Shown piece after piece: positions 1 to 8,699 of a stretch of DNA of 64,000 nt. Where the stretch lies: positions 186,001 to 250,000 of the forward strand of contig CABJAM010000008.1 of assembly GCA_902363555.1 (NCBI GenBank), given 5' to 3'. The position numbers and the translations under genes are program-made. Every line of letters begins with the position of its first letter. Position 1 is the stretch's first letter. Under the pieces are notes generated by a model. The model saw nothing but the letters and a program-made list of their open reading frames with translations, did not search any database and was not told the origin of the DNA. This DNA is from Lachnospiraceae bacterium (GTDB lineage: Bacteria > Bacillota > Clostridia > Lachnospirales > Lachnospiraceae).

Positions 1-638
1 CAGCCGTCACGACACTTCTCATCGGCAAATTCTACGGATGCTCTGGGCGCTCCATCGCGGATGCACTGCTCCAGGATCACCGGAACACCGCGTTTCTCCC
101 AAATACCGAAATCCGGGATGATCCCCATGTTCTTCGTGCCGATTTTCTCCTTCACGTTGAGGAAATTCTGGGTGCGCTCACTCATAATGCCAAAAGGCGC
201 ATGGACCTCCAGGCCCAGATAAACGTTATTTTCCTCAGCATAAGGCACCAGCTCGCGGATCACCTTCTCGTCAGTAACCATACCGCGGATATATTTGCAG
301 CCCAGCTTGTGGCAGACATCGATATAGCTTTTATGCAGGGCCACGATTTCATCAAAGGGCATTTCCTTCCCCATATGCTTGTAAATAGTCCGTTCATCGT
401 TAAAAGCGTCGATAGCCACAGGCTTCGTGCCGTATTTATCCATCCACACAAACCACTGGTCCAGAAATTCATCGCTCAGATAAGGAAAATTGCGGATCAT
501 TTCTTCCGGGATGATCTCTATGCCATCCGCCCCCATATCGGCCACAGCCTGGATACATTCCTCCAGTGTCATAGCACGGCGGAAAAATTCGTCCTGATAG
601 CTATATAAAGAAACACCAAATTTCAATTTACTTTTCAT
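1..638 (-). CDS. Sugar-phosphate isomerase/epimerase-like TIM barrel; probable C-glycoside deglycosidase large (alpha) subunit, partial
   Basis: This gene runs off the left edge of the window, so only the first ~212 residues are visible. The start ATG (638) follows a GGAG-type site. The protein begins MKSKLKFGVSLYSYQDEF and has the alternating beta/alpha pattern of the AP-endonuclease-2/xylose-isomerase-like TIM barrel. Likely metal-binding acidic positions are the Glu of GLEVHAP and the Asp of IIPDFG. It lies 16 bp after a gene for a DUF6379-like protein. In characterised C-glycoside-cleaving enzymes (DgpBC, DfgAB, CarBC) a TIM-barrel alpha subunit pairs with that small beta subunit to cleave 3-oxo-C-glycosides, probably in the cytoplasm. 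The fold is clear. The C-glycoside role is inferred from the pairing and from the transporter genes in the same operon. A plain sugar epimerase is the alternative. Confidence 0.75.
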   Translation of the reverse strand, partial: MKSKLKFGVSLYSYQDEFFRRAMTLEECIQAVADMGADGIEIIPEEMIRNFPYLSDEFLDQWFVWMDKYGTKPVAIDAFNDERTIYKHMGKEMPFDEIVALHKSYIDVCHKLGCKYIRGMVTDEKVIRELVPYAEENNVYLGLEVHAPFGIMSERTQNFLNVKEKIGTKNMGIIPDFGIWEKRGVPVILEQCIRDGAPRASVEFADEKCRDG

Positions 639-654
639 TTCTCCGGCCCCTTTC

Positions 655-1056
655 TTAACACACAATGGTCATTTTCCGTTCCTGATAAAAACCTGTGGCA
701 AAAGGCAGGTACGGTACGTTAATATGCTGTGTCACTTTAACATTATGTAAACCTCGTTTCAGGCCGCCCGGCTTGCGTATATGAAGATATGCTTTATCGC
801 CAAATTCCCAGCGAAGCTCGGGATGCTGCCCCAGCTCCTCCATCGTATAAAAGGTATCCCCATCCAGTGAAAAAGAAATATCCTTATTTGTAAATTCCTC
901 TCCGTCCACAACAACCTCATAGCCCTCCAGCAGCGTTACCGGGATCCCCCGGTAATAGCTGATACGTATACGCACCTGAAAGCCCACCGGCACACTATCT
1001 TCAAATACATTTTTAAAACCCTGGTCGCAGACAATACTGTTACCAAATTCTGGCAT
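655..1056 (-). CDS. C-glycoside deglycosidase beta subunit-like protein (DUF6379 family)
   Basis: This 133-residue, mostly beta protein has no signal peptide or membrane segment. Its motifs (YYRGIPVTLLEGYEVVVDGE, then RWEFGDKA and KPGGLKRGLH) match my recollection of the small beta subunit of bacterial C-glycoside deglycosidases, annotated as DUF6379/CGDB. Full length for that family is about 120-140 residues, so the gene looks complete. AGGAGG sits 8 bases before the ATG. It is co-transcribed with the TIM-barrel gene downstream and two sugar permeases upstream. In known enzymes the beta subunit helps form the active site of the heterodimer that breaks the C-C glycosidic bond after oxidation of the sugar at C3. 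The aglycone and sugar used here cannot be told from sequence. Confidence 0.8.
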   Translation of the reverse strand: MPEFGNSIVCDQGFKNVFEDSVPVGFQVRIRISYYRGIPVTLLEGYEVVVDGEEFTNKDISFSLDGDTFYTMEELGQHPELRWEFGDKAYLHIRKPGGLKRGLHNVKVTQHINVPYLPFATGFYQERKMTIVC

Positions 1057-1074
1057 GATTTATTCCTCCTTTAC

Positions 1075-1950
1075 TTAACCTTTCACAGCCCCAAGCGCAA
1101 TACCCTTGACAAAGTACTTCTGAAAAAACGGATATACCACCAGAATCGGCAGTATGGTCACAACCGCGATCGCCATACGTGTGGCCGTGGTCGGCAATGT
1201 GATCGATGAAGAATTTACCGTACTTCCCAGATTCGAGCTGGCCAGAAACTGTGCATCGGATATGATCCGGTTGAGCACATTCTGGATACTGAACAGCTTG
1301 GACTCCGTCAGATAGATCAGACCATTATACCAGTCATTCCAGTAAGCGATGCCGACAAACAGTCCAACAGTGGCGACAATGGGCACCGACAGGGGCATGA
1401 TGATTTTCCCAAAAATCTTTATTTCACTGGCTCCGTCAATATAGGCGGATTCGATAATGGCATCCGGTATATTGGATTTAAAGTAGGAGCGCATGATCAT
1501 CACATAAAAGCTGTTGACCAAAAGTCCGGGGATCAGCAGCGCCAGCAGCGTATTTTTCAAATGAAAATACCGGACATACATCAGGTAGGTGGGCACCAGC
1601 CCGCCGTTAAACAGCATTGTAAAAAACACGAAAAATGCAAACGCCTTGCCAAAGGGCAGATCCTTTCGGGATAGGGGGTACGCCAGCAGGGAAATGATCA
1701 GCACTCCCCCCACGGTTCCGATCAGTGTCACCAAAATGGTGATCCCATAAGCCCGAACGATGACAATGCCCTGCTGCCACAAGTAAGCGTAGGCCGCCAG
1801 ACTCCACTTTTCAGGAAAAAAGGAGTATCCGTTAGTCACCAGGGTCATCTCATCGGTCAGCGACGCGATAAACAAAAGAATAAACGGAACAACGCAGACA
1901 ATACATAAGATTGTCAAAATAATATTGGGTATGACCGCTCTTTTTTTCAT
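1075..1950 (-). CDS. Carbohydrate ABC transporter permease (CUT1, YtcP/LplC-like)
   Basis: This is a 291-residue inner-membrane permease with about six hydrophobic segments. The cytoplasmic EAA-type loop that contacts the ATPase is visible as AYIDGASEIKIFGKIIMPLS. It begins MKKRAVIPNIILTILCIVCV after a GGAG site, 15 bp from the preceding permease gene. With the LplB-like permease and the binding lipoprotein it forms a CUT1 importer. No ATPase gene is in the operon, as is usual for this subgroup, which is thought to share a housekeeping MsmX-type ATPase. The co-transcribed C-glycoside-type enzyme subunits suggest a glycoside or oligosaccharide substrate. Confidence 0.9.
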   Translation of the reverse strand: MKKRAVIPNIILTILCIVCVVPFILLFIASLTDEMTLVTNGYSFFPEKWSLAAYAYLWQQGIVIVRAYGITILVTLIGTVGGVLIISLLAYPLSRKDLPFGKAFAFFVFFTMLFNGGLVPTYLMYVRYFHLKNTLLALLIPGLLVNSFYVMIMRSYFKSNIPDAIIESAYIDGASEIKIFGKIIMPLSVPIVATVGLFVGIAYWNDWYNGLIYLTESKLFSIQNVLNRIISDAQFLASSNLGSTVNSSSITLPTTATRMAIAVVTILPILVVYPFFQKYFVKGIALGAVKG

Positions 1951-1964
1951 TCTTCCACTCCTTC

Positions 1965-2948
1965 CTAAAACAGTGCATTATCTTTATCAATCCTGCGCAC
2001 AACAAGATTGGATACAAGGACAACAATAAAGCCAATGACGGACTGATAAACACCGGCGGCTGAAGCCATACCGATATCGGAAAGCTTGATCAGGGCCCGG
2101 TACACATACGTATCGATAACGTTCGTCGTGGGATAGAGCGCTCCCGAATCCATGGGCACCTGGTAAAACAGGCCGAAATCGCTGTAAAACATACGTCCGA
2201 TGGACAGCAGCACCATCGTAATGATCGTCGGCTTGATCAGAGGTACCGTAATATAACGAACACGCTGGAGCATCGTGGCGCCGTCCAGATTGGCGGCCTC
2301 ATAATATTCCGTATCGATGCCGATGATGGAAGCATAGTAGATAACGCACAGATAACCGATATTTTTCCACGCATTAACAAATATGATAATAAACGGCCAG
2401 TAGCCCGGCTCCGAATACCACCCGACCCCCTCCGACTGCCCGAAAAGACCCGTGATCAGGGAGCTGTTGATAAAGCCCTTGGCATCGAGAAAGGCCAGCA
2501 CCAGATAGGCGACAACGACCATGGAGATCAGGTAGGGCAGCAAAATAAGACTTTGATAAATCTTCACCCGGCGGACACTGACGATCTCATTGAGCAGTAT
2601 GGCTACGGCCACCGCCAGAAATGTATTGATCACGATAAAGGCCAGATTATATAAAATGGTATTCCTTGTTATAATAAATGCATCCGTGGATTTGAACAAA
2701 AATTCAAAGTTTTTCAGTCCGATCCAGTCGCTGCCCCAAAGCCCTTTACGAAAATCGATGTCCTTAAATGCCAGATACAGGCCGAACATAGGTATGTAAT
2801 TATTGATGATCAAGTAGGCAATACCGGGAATCATCATTAAATAGAGCATGTAATAGCGTTTTATCTTTTTCATCCGGCGGCCCTTCTTTGGCTTTTGCAT
2901 CTGTGCGGGCACGGCTTTCGCCGGAGTTGTTCCATTAATTGCACCCAT
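1965..2948 (-). CDS. Carbohydrate ABC transporter permease (CUT1, LplB-like)
   Basis: This is a 327-residue permease with a positively charged N-terminus (KPKKGRRMKKIKRYYMLYLM) followed by about six membrane segments. The EAA loop reads YEAANLDGATMLQRVRYITV. It is the partner of the second permease 15 bp downstream. It is separated from the upstream binding-protein gene by 167 bp containing a long hairpin (3024-3069), which probably limits read-through so that binding protein is made in excess. The start used here has a long charged leader. The internal Met at KKGRRMKKIKR is a possible alternative. Confidence 0.9.
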   Translation of the reverse strand: MGAINGTTPAKAVPAQMQKPKKGRRMKKIKRYYMLYLMMIPGIAYLIINNYIPMFGLYLAFKDIDFRKGLWGSDWIGLKNFEFLFKSTDAFIITRNTILYNLAFIVINTFLAVAVAILLNEIVSVRRVKIYQSLILLPYLISMVVVAYLVLAFLDAKGFINSSLITGLFGQSEGVGWYSEPGYWPFIIIFVNAWKNIGYLCVIYYASIIGIDTEYYEAANLDGATMLQRVRYITVPLIKPTIITMVLLSIGRMFYSDFGLFYQVPMDSGALYPTTNVIDTYVYRALIKLSDIGMASAAGVYQSVIGFIVVLVSNLVVRRIDKDNALF

Positions 2949-3023
2949 AGATTATCCTCACTTTCAATTGATAGAGTGTGCGTAAAAATTGCTTCCGTCA
3001 CGCTCCGGCGCTTAAATGACGCA

Positions 3024-3069
3024 GGGCGGGCCTGCAAGCCGGTCCAAATGACCGCCTTACATCCCGCCC
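3024..3069 (-). terminator. Intercistronic hairpin between binding protein and permease genes
   Basis: GGGCGGG pairs with CCCGCCC, and the stem continues through TGTAAG/CTTGCA and CGGTC/GACCG around an ATTT loop. There is no U-tract on the minus strand. It is therefore more likely a 3'-end-protecting or attenuating hairpin than a full terminator, giving differential expression within the operon. Confidence 0.6.
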
Positions 3070-3115
3070 CGCTCCAGAGCAACTGTTACGGTAACGATCC
3101 ATGTGCTCCAGGCGT

Positions 3116-4702
3116 CTACTGCGCGCTGCTGCTTATAAATGCATTAAGCTGTGCCTGTTTTTCTTTAATCACATCGCCAATTCCGGCATCTGTAAGCTTC
3201 TTTTGAAATTCAGGAAGTACCTCGCCCGGGTCCACCGTTCCCTGACCCAGAGAGCGTTTGTACTGGTCGATCACCGCGGTAACGGCCGCATACTGGGTCT
3301 TTACGCTGCTCGTATCGAACTGGAAGCCCATGGCGCTGGAAACCTTCGCCGATTTATTAAACGCGTCCATATCATCCCATAAGGTTTCGGAGTCCGTTTC
3401 CCATATATAAGACAAAAGCTGATTTCCAAACTGAAAATCCACGTTCATATCATAACCGGAGGTGCTGCTGTCCAGGCCATCGGCATACGTCACAATTCCC
3501 TTACTCTCGTCCACAAATTTATAGTGCGTACCCTCGATCCCGTGATCAAACAGGTTGATCAGTACCGGGTCCGAATAGAGCAGATTCAAAACCTGCATGG
3601 CCTTTTCCGGATTTTCACTCTGAGCTGCAATGGCCAGCATAAAGCCCGTCACTTTCTGCGTATCCGTAAGTACCTCGGTCAGAGGAATCTCAGTCACATC
3701 CTCACCCACGGAAGCTGCGGTCTGAGCCTCGATGCCCGGCTTTGCATTGGCGATAAAGCCATAAATCGTTCCGGCCTTCATAAGCTCTGTGGCTGTGGAC
3801 TGATTGGTGGCCGCATCCTGGAGGACATAGCCCTTCTTATACCAGTCGCGGATACGTTCGCACGCCTGCCTGCAGGCTTCAGTGTCATAATAATTTTCAA
3901 CAGTTGGCACCTGGCTGTCCATGAGAACACCGATCATATCGCTGAGCTGGTCACCCTGGGTATCAAAGCTTAAACCAAGGCTGTCGAAAATGGTATTACC
4001 GGCATCCTGACCAATCATAATGGGCGTGATATTCGGCTCCTCAGCCCGGATCTTATCAAAAATAGCTTCCATATCTTCATAGGTTTTCACATTAGCTGGA
4101 TCAATGCCATATTTTTCAACAGCGGATGTTTTCATAATAAGACTTGTGCGGGCGGCCAGGTCGCGGACGGTCGCAACACCGTAAACCTCACCGTTGACAG
4201 CGGATGCATTAATATAGTCATCCCCAAGCGCCTCCCGGATACCCTGTCCATAGCTGTCTAACAAATCATTCATTGGGTAAAGCTGGCCCTTGGCCGCATG
4301 GCTTGTGTAATTAAAAAATGCTGTGATCGTGCCATCCGCCAGAATATCCAGCTTCTCGCCACTGGTGAGCATCAGGTCCACCTGCTGGGAATAGTTGCTG
4401 GCATTGATGGGCACAAGAGTCAATGTCACATTCAGCTTTTCTTTGAGGTATTCATTCATCTTTTCATTGACCATCTCCAGATCATTGGGTACAGAGCCAA
4501 ATACGACAAAAGCCATAGTCAGGTCTACCGTCTCACCATCATCGGCGGCTGACGTGGCACCATTATCACCGGCAGCGGTCGTCTCCCCGCTCTTTTTTGT
4601 GTCATTTCCCTTTGTTTCTCCGGACGAGCCTCCACAGGCAGACATGGATAATACCATGGCAATGGCCAGAAGGATTGCCAGTATACGTTTACTGCTTTTC
4701 AT
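3116..4702 (-). CDS. Extracellular solute-binding lipoprotein of a CUT1 sugar ABC importer (LipO-like)
   Basis: This is the ~528-residue substrate-capturing component, anchored on the outer face of the membrane. It starts MKSSKRILAILLAIAMVLSM and the lipobox Cys follows directly (SMSAC), then a Gly/Ser/Thr-rich linker. The ATG at 4702 is preferred to an upstream in-frame ATG (4768) because GGAG lies 8 bases before it and the signal peptide then begins at residue 1. The rest has the alternating alpha/beta pattern of type-II periplasmic binding proteins in the ~500-residue LipO class. It is first in the operon. The promoter region carries direct repeats (4804-4835) likely bound by the neighbouring AraC-type regulator. 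Confidence 0.88.
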   Translation of the reverse strand: MKSSKRILAILLAIAMVLSMSACGGSSGETKGNDTKKSGETTAAGDNGATSAADDGETVDLTMAFVVFGSVPNDLEMVNEKMNEYLKEKLNVTLTLVPINASNYSQQVDLMLTSGEKLDILADGTITAFFNYTSHAAKGQLYPMNDLLDSYGQGIREALGDDYINASAVNGEVYGVATVRDLAARTSLIMKTSAVEKYGIDPANVKTYEDMEAIFDKIRAEEPNITPIMIGQDAGNTIFDSLGLSFDTQGDQLSDMIGVLMDSQVPTVENYYDTEACRQACERIRDWYKKGYVLQDAATNQSTATELMKAGTIYGFIANAKPGIEAQTAASVGEDVTEIPLTEVLTDTQKVTGFMLAIAAQSENPEKAMQVLNLLYSDPVLINLFDHGIEGTHYKFVDESKGIVTYADGLDSSTSGYDMNVDFQFGNQLLSYIWETDSETLWDDMDAFNKSAKVSSAMGFQFDTSSVKTQYAAVTAVIDQYKRSLGQGTVDPGEVLPEFQKKLTDAGIGDVIKEKQAQLNAFISSSAQ

Positions 4703-4803
4703 TTTTACTTCTCCTTTCACCCGGACATCCCGGCCTCCCGCCGGTTGTCTGTGCTTGTTTTTATGCACTTATTATATTAAAACCATCCCTCAAAAGATAT
4801 TTA

Positions 4804-4835
4804 TTTTCCGACTTGACCATGGCGTTTTCCGACTT
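4804..4835 (-). promoter_or_regulatory. Direct-repeat activator site upstream of the sugar operon
   Basis: Two identical 11-bp copies of AAGTCGGAAAA (minus strand) lie 21 bp apart, just upstream of a TATAAT-like -10 around 4774-4779 that lacks a good -35. Direct repeats two helical turns apart are typical of AraC/YesN-type activators, and such a regulator is encoded immediately upstream. The sites are seen directly. The identity of the regulator is inferred. Confidence 0.65.
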
Positions 4836-4851
4836 CGTGTCAAAATGTACA

Positions 4852-4903
4852 CAAAAAGCCGGAATCGCCGCAAATCACAAGGCATGTTTGCAGTACTCCG
4901 GCT
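4852..4903 (-). terminator. Rho-independent terminator of the kinase-regulator operon
   Basis: On the minus strand AGCCGGA pairs with TCCGGCT and TGCAAA with TTTGCG, followed directly by TTTTTG. It lies just after the response-regulator stop codon and before the sugar-operon promoter. Confidence 0.8.
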
Positions 4904-4918
4904 CCAAAGATCTGTTTT

Positions 4919-5710
4919 CTATTCTGTTTTTCCTTTTTCCTGCCTGTATACACTGGGTGTCATGCCAAACATCTGCCGGAAGGTTTTTGTAAAATGAGAA
5001 TAATCGGAATAACCCACCTCCAAAGCGATACCATTGACCGACAAAGAGGTTTCCAGCAAAAGCCGCCGGGCCATATACATGCGCTCCTGAATAATAAATT
5101 TGATCAGTGAATTGCCCGTTTCCTTTTTAAATATCCGCGTCAGATAATCCGGATTGAGATAGACCTGTGCGGCAATCTGCTCCACCCCCAGATCCTCGGA
5201 TAAATGGCTTTTGATATATTTGGAAACCTCGTCCACAATTTCCCTGCCGGACTTTTTCTCCCGCTTTTCCCTGGCCTCATCCACAATATTTTCCAGATAC
5301 AGCTCCCCATATTGCAGTACCTTATTTTTATTCATCCGCTGATCAATTTTGTCAATAACACTGCCCAGCACCTCCTCCAGCCTGTCATAGGCCACCGGCT
5401 TTAGAAGGTAATCAAAGCTTTGAAGCTGTATGGCTTTTTGCGCAAATGTGAAATTGGCGTGGCATGTAATAAATATACATTCTATATCCACATAGTTTTC
5501 ACGGATCCACTGGATCAGACTCAGACCATCCTCCTGAGCCATCTCGATATCACACAAAATAATATCCACCCGGTCCTTAGCCAGCACTTCCCTGGCCTGA
5601 CGGGCGCTGTTCGCCGTAAATACGTGATCGATGGGGAGCTTTTCCCACCGTACACCATCCAGTATGCCCCGAATCGCTATCATTTCATCATCAACAATCA
5701 ACAGATTCAT
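4919..5710 (-). CDS. Response regulator with AraC-type DNA-binding domain (YesN-like)
   Basis: This is a 263-residue cytoplasmic regulator. Residues 1-120 form a receiver with acidic pocket D7-D8, phospho-acceptor D54 in ILCDIEMAQEDG, and the conserved Lys in LLKPVAYDRL. A helical linker follows. The C-terminal ~100 residues are an AraC-type double helix-turn-helix (YLNPDYLTRIFKKETGNSL and VGYSDYSHFTKTFRQMFGMT). Its start overlaps the end of the sensor-kinase gene by 20 bp, so the two are translationally coupled. The adjacent sugar operon with tandem AAGTCGGAAAA sites is the probable target. Confidence 0.93.
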   Translation of the reverse strand: MNLLIVDDEMIAIRGILDGVRWEKLPIDHVFTANSARQAREVLAKDRVDIILCDIEMAQEDGLSLIQWIRENYVDIECIFITCHANFTFAQKAIQLQSFDYLLKPVAYDRLEEVLGSVIDKIDQRMNKNKVLQYGELYLENIVDEAREKREKKSGREIVDEVSKYIKSHLSEDLGVEQIAAQVYLNPDYLTRIFKKETGNSLIKFIIQERMYMARRLLLETSLSVNGIALEVGYSDYSHFTKTFRQMFGMTPSVYRQEKGKTE

Positions 5711-7331
5711 CGTAATCCCCCTTTGGTATCATAATCGTCACCTGTGTTCCCTGGTTTGGCTTACTTTTCAGCACGATTTTAGCCGCATCGCCATAAAAGG
5801 CCTTGAGCCGTTTTTTACAATTAATGATCCCTGTGCGTTTCCCGCGCTCTGTAACGACCGCATCTCCTGCAAGGATCGCATCCACCATGGCCGGCTCCAT
5901 CCCCTTACCGTTATCGCTCACATCGATTTCCACAAAATCGTCCACCTGTCTTGCACGGATATGTATATCAATACAATCGCCCATAATAATGGCGTACTTA
6001 ATGCAATTTTCCACAAAATTCTGGACGAGCAGCGGCAGCACAGGGAAGTCTTTAAGCTCCGGGTCTACTTCAAAATCAGCAATAAAGCTGTCCGGAAAGC
6101 GCATCGCTGAAATATTTAAATAATCCCGGACAAAATGCAGCTCCTTTTGCAGCTCCACATATTCCGTATCCTTTTGAAAAATATATCTGAAATAGCTGGA
6201 TAAATACGAGCACAGCTCCTGCACCGCCCGAAAATCTTTGATCTGCGCCAGAGAATACATAATATTAAAGGAATTGAGCAGAAAATGCGGATTGATCTTA
6301 AGCTGCAATATCTGAAAATCCGCCCGCTGCTTTTCCAGCATCTTTTCATAATTTTCAATAGTCAGGTCCTTGATCTGCGCGGTCATCCGGTTAAATGTAT
6401 CGTGGATCCTGGCGAACTCATAGGAGGTCTGCTCCTGAGGTATCCGGTACTCCATATCTCCATCCTGTATCCGCTCCATGGCCCGGCGTATTTTTACCAG
6501 TGGCCGGTAAAGCCAGCGCCGCAGCAGTAAAACGATCAGCGGTATGAGTGCAAAACAGATTAATGAAATGACAAACAGCAGCTTATGGATCACCGGAAGC
6601 TGCTGATAAATCTCCGATTCCAAAACACTGCCGCACACTTTATAATCCCCTGTGCCGGATTCAGCACTGACCGTAACCCAGCCGTCACCGCCCACATCCA
6701 CATCACGATTGACAAATTTAATATCCCGCGTCTCATAATTGGCCAGGAGCAGCAGCTTTTCCTGTAAAAGCTCCGTAGCTATAAGTGCGCCCAAAATCGT
6801 CTCCTCATAACTTAAAATCCGGGCCAGATAATCCCGCCCATCAATCGTCACGATCCGCCACGGCGCCTTCATCCCCAATTCCATGCCCTCGCGTATAAAA
6901 CGCTCCATAGCCTTGCGCTGTCTATATTCCGAATTACGCGTGCGCAGCAGCATCTCGTCATTACTGCCGCTGTAAATAAACAGCGCCTCCGCATAATCCA
7001 GCGTCATTAGCTGCGATGTCATATCCGCCAGCAGCCGGGTCAGCGCCAGGGCATACTCCTTCCCGCCCTTTTCCACCGTATCATTGATCCGCTCCATATC
7101 CACACTCTTAGACATGGTAGTATACAAATAAGAATCAATATGATTCAGCTCCCCATCAATCTGATTCACCGCCAGCTCCACATTATAACGATTCGCCTCG
7201 ATCGACTGCCCCCGGATCAGATTCATCGAATAAGAAGTTCCCGCCATCGCCAGAGAAGAAACAAAAATCGTCACAATCACAAACAAACAAATAATCTTAG
7301 CACTCACCGACCCAAAAAACCGCCGCACCAT
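5691..7331 (-). CDS. Membrane sensor histidine kinase (YesM-like, His_kinase/HATPase_c)
   Basis: This is a ~546-residue kinase with an N-terminal membrane segment (KIICLFVIVTIFVSSLAMA), an extracytoplasmic sensor of about 200 residues and a second membrane segment (LLFVISLICFALIPLIVLLL). A HAMP domain follows (RAMERIQDGDMEYRIP), then the PF06580-type phospho-acceptor region (QLKINPHFLLNSFNIMYSL) and a GHKL ATPase with DNGKGM. GGGGGG lies 8 bases before the ATG at 7331. A second ATG two codons upstream (7337) sits too close to that site. It presumably senses the sugar or glycoside imported by the adjacent system and phosphorylates the YesN-like partner. Confidence 0.92.
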   Translation of the reverse strand: MVRRFFGSVSAKIICLFVIVTIFVSSLAMAGTSYSMNLIRGQSIEANRYNVELAVNQIDGELNHIDSYLYTTMSKSVDMERINDTVEKGGKEYALALTRLLADMTSQLMTLDYAEALFIYSGSNDEMLLRTRNSEYRQRKAMERFIREGMELGMKAPWRIVTIDGRDYLARILSYEETILGALIATELLQEKLLLLANYETRDIKFVNRDVDVGGDGWVTVSAESGTGDYKVCGSVLESEIYQQLPVIHKLLFVISLICFALIPLIVLLLRRWLYRPLVKIRRAMERIQDGDMEYRIPQEQTSYEFARIHDTFNRMTAQIKDLTIENYEKMLEKQRADFQILQLKINPHFLLNSFNIMYSLAQIKDFRAVQELCSYLSSYFRYIFQKDTEYVELQKELHFVRDYLNISAMRFPDSFIADFEVDPELKDFPVLPLLVQNFVENCIKYAIIMGDCIDIHIRARQVDDFVEIDVSDNGKGMEPAMVDAILAGDAVVTERGKRTGIINCKKRLKAFYGDAAKIVLKSKPNQGTQVTIMIPKGDYDESVDC

Positions 7332-7496
7332 AAACATATCCCCCCTGCAATAAAATCAACGCCCCAGGCCCCTGCATCCGCTCCCCCCTAAATCATATCG
7401 GATACTTTTCCGTCCTGATCTTTATTCTACCACAATTTATCGCCCAACGCTTTCAGAAACAGAAAATACCATCTGGAAAAAAGCGGAAACGTACGA

Positions 7497-7904
7497 GGAT
7501 TCTTGCTCAGGTTTGGGTACCGGCACGGTCGGCCTGTGACCCTGGGGCCGCTTTCCCGGGGCTGGGGCAATGCCTTTGGCGGCCCGGTCTATGCCCCTTT
7601 GGAAAATGCTTACGCAGGGCTTTAGTAAGACTTAGGTAAAAAAGGCGCTCATTCGAGGGCAGAATCCGTGTTTACAAAACCGGATTCTGAGGGCCAAGTT
7701 CAGCCAAAATCATAAAGAATTTGGATGAACATTGGCCCGGTACCCCGAATGAGCGTCTTTTTTACCTTAGTCGAACTTAAGCCCGTAGATGGCATTTTCC
7801 AAGGGGGCATAAATCGAGCCGCCAAAGGCACTGCCCCGGCCCCGGGAAAGCGGCCCCAGGGTCACAGGCCGGCCGTGCCGGTACCCAAACCTGAGCAAGA
7901 ATCC
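7497..7904. repeat. 408-bp nested inverted repeat (two 162-bp arms) in a 590-bp intergenic gap
   Basis: The left arm (7497-7658) and right arm (7743-7904) are imperfect reverse complements along their whole length. They share runs such as GGATTCTTGCTCAGGTTTGG and CTGTGACCCTGGGGCCGCTT, with scattered substitutions. The 84-bp centre holds two further hairpins: AGAATCCG/CGGATTCT (7661-7688), and GGGCCAAGTTCA.. paired with ..TGAACATTGGCCC (7691-7738). Either strand could fold into one giant branched hairpin. It lies between the lipoprotein stop and the kinase promoter, and I see no protein gene in it. A short open frame in each arm translates similarly, but only because the arms are copies. Confidence 0.85.
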
Positions 7905-7923
7905 CCATCCCTCCACACCGACA

Positions 7924-8685
7924 TCACCAAACCCCATCCAACATCTTCTGTTCCCTCCCAATCTCCGCCGAAATCCGATCCCTCTCCTCCTCCAGCCGCG
8001 TCAAAAATGCATTCCCCTTAGCCTCAATAACATCCCGGTCCGTCTCCCAGGCCATATCCTCAAAATAAAACGAACTCAGCCTGGACACCACCACATCCCG
8101 GGCATACTCCAACTGCTCGCCTTTAAGCGGAGCAAAATAATAATTAATCCCATAAAAATTAAACCTTCGGGAATACTCCTGTACATCCACACTTTGATTA
8201 AATATAAATCTAAACGTCTCCCGGTCCGCATCGCTGTCATCCAGAAATATTTTAAAAATATTCAAGCTGTCCACATAAGACAAAAGCTCTCCCACCCGGG
8301 TGTCTGCCTGTATACGAAACTCCTCCGGCTCAATCTCAAACTTTCTGAGCACCCTGGCAAATTCTTCGTCAATGACAGGACTCTCGTAAGCCTTGCTGAG
8401 ACTGGTAAACGCTTCAATCTGTCCGTCCACCGCATCGCGGGCATCCATGAGATTCCCCAGCGTCCGGTCATCCAAATACCGCCGGATCTGTTCCAGCACT
8501 TCATCATAAGCCGTGCTGTCCGCATCCTGAGGCAAAAAGACTTCGCTGAAACGGTCCACCAGAAGTTTGTAATCATCATCCACTCTGGATGTGCAGGCGC
8601 AGACAACGGCTGCCGAAACAAAAGCAATCCCGGATATCACAAACAGGCCAAGCATCCGCCGCCAAATCCCCATCCATTTCCTCAT
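7924..8685 (-). CDS. Putative lipoprotein, last gene of the kinase/NACHT-like cluster
   Basis: This ~253-residue protein is not assigned to a family. It starts MRKWMGIWRRMLGLFVISGI at 8685, where GAGGAG precedes the ATG by 8 bases. An ATG 8 codons upstream lacks a site. The signal sequence ends in VVCACTS, which looks like a lipobox. The mature part is acidic and largely helical, with several charged segments and no recognisable catalytic motif. The start is 14 bp after the stop of the large kinase gene, so the two are almost certainly co-transcribed. The C-terminal region of the kinase is also outside the membrane, so the two could interact there. Confidence 0.75.
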   Translation of the reverse strand: MRKWMGIWRRMLGLFVISGIAFVSAAVVCACTSRVDDDYKLLVDRFSEVFLPQDADSTAYDEVLEQIRRYLDDRTLGNLMDARDAVDGQIEAFTSLSKAYESPVIDEEFARVLRKFEIEPEEFRIQADTRVGELLSYVDSLNIFKIFLDDSDADRETFRFIFNQSVDVQEYSRRFNFYGINYYFAPLKGEQLEYARDVVVSRLSSFYFEDMAWETDRDVIEAKGNAFLTRLEEERDRISAEIGREQKMLDGVW

Positions 8686-8699
8686 CGTCGATTCTCCTC

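Noticed and set aside
7767..7961. 64-codon open frame in the right arm of the mega-hairpin
   Set aside because: The left arm encodes a near copy only because the arms are inverted duplicates; no ribosome site and no family match.
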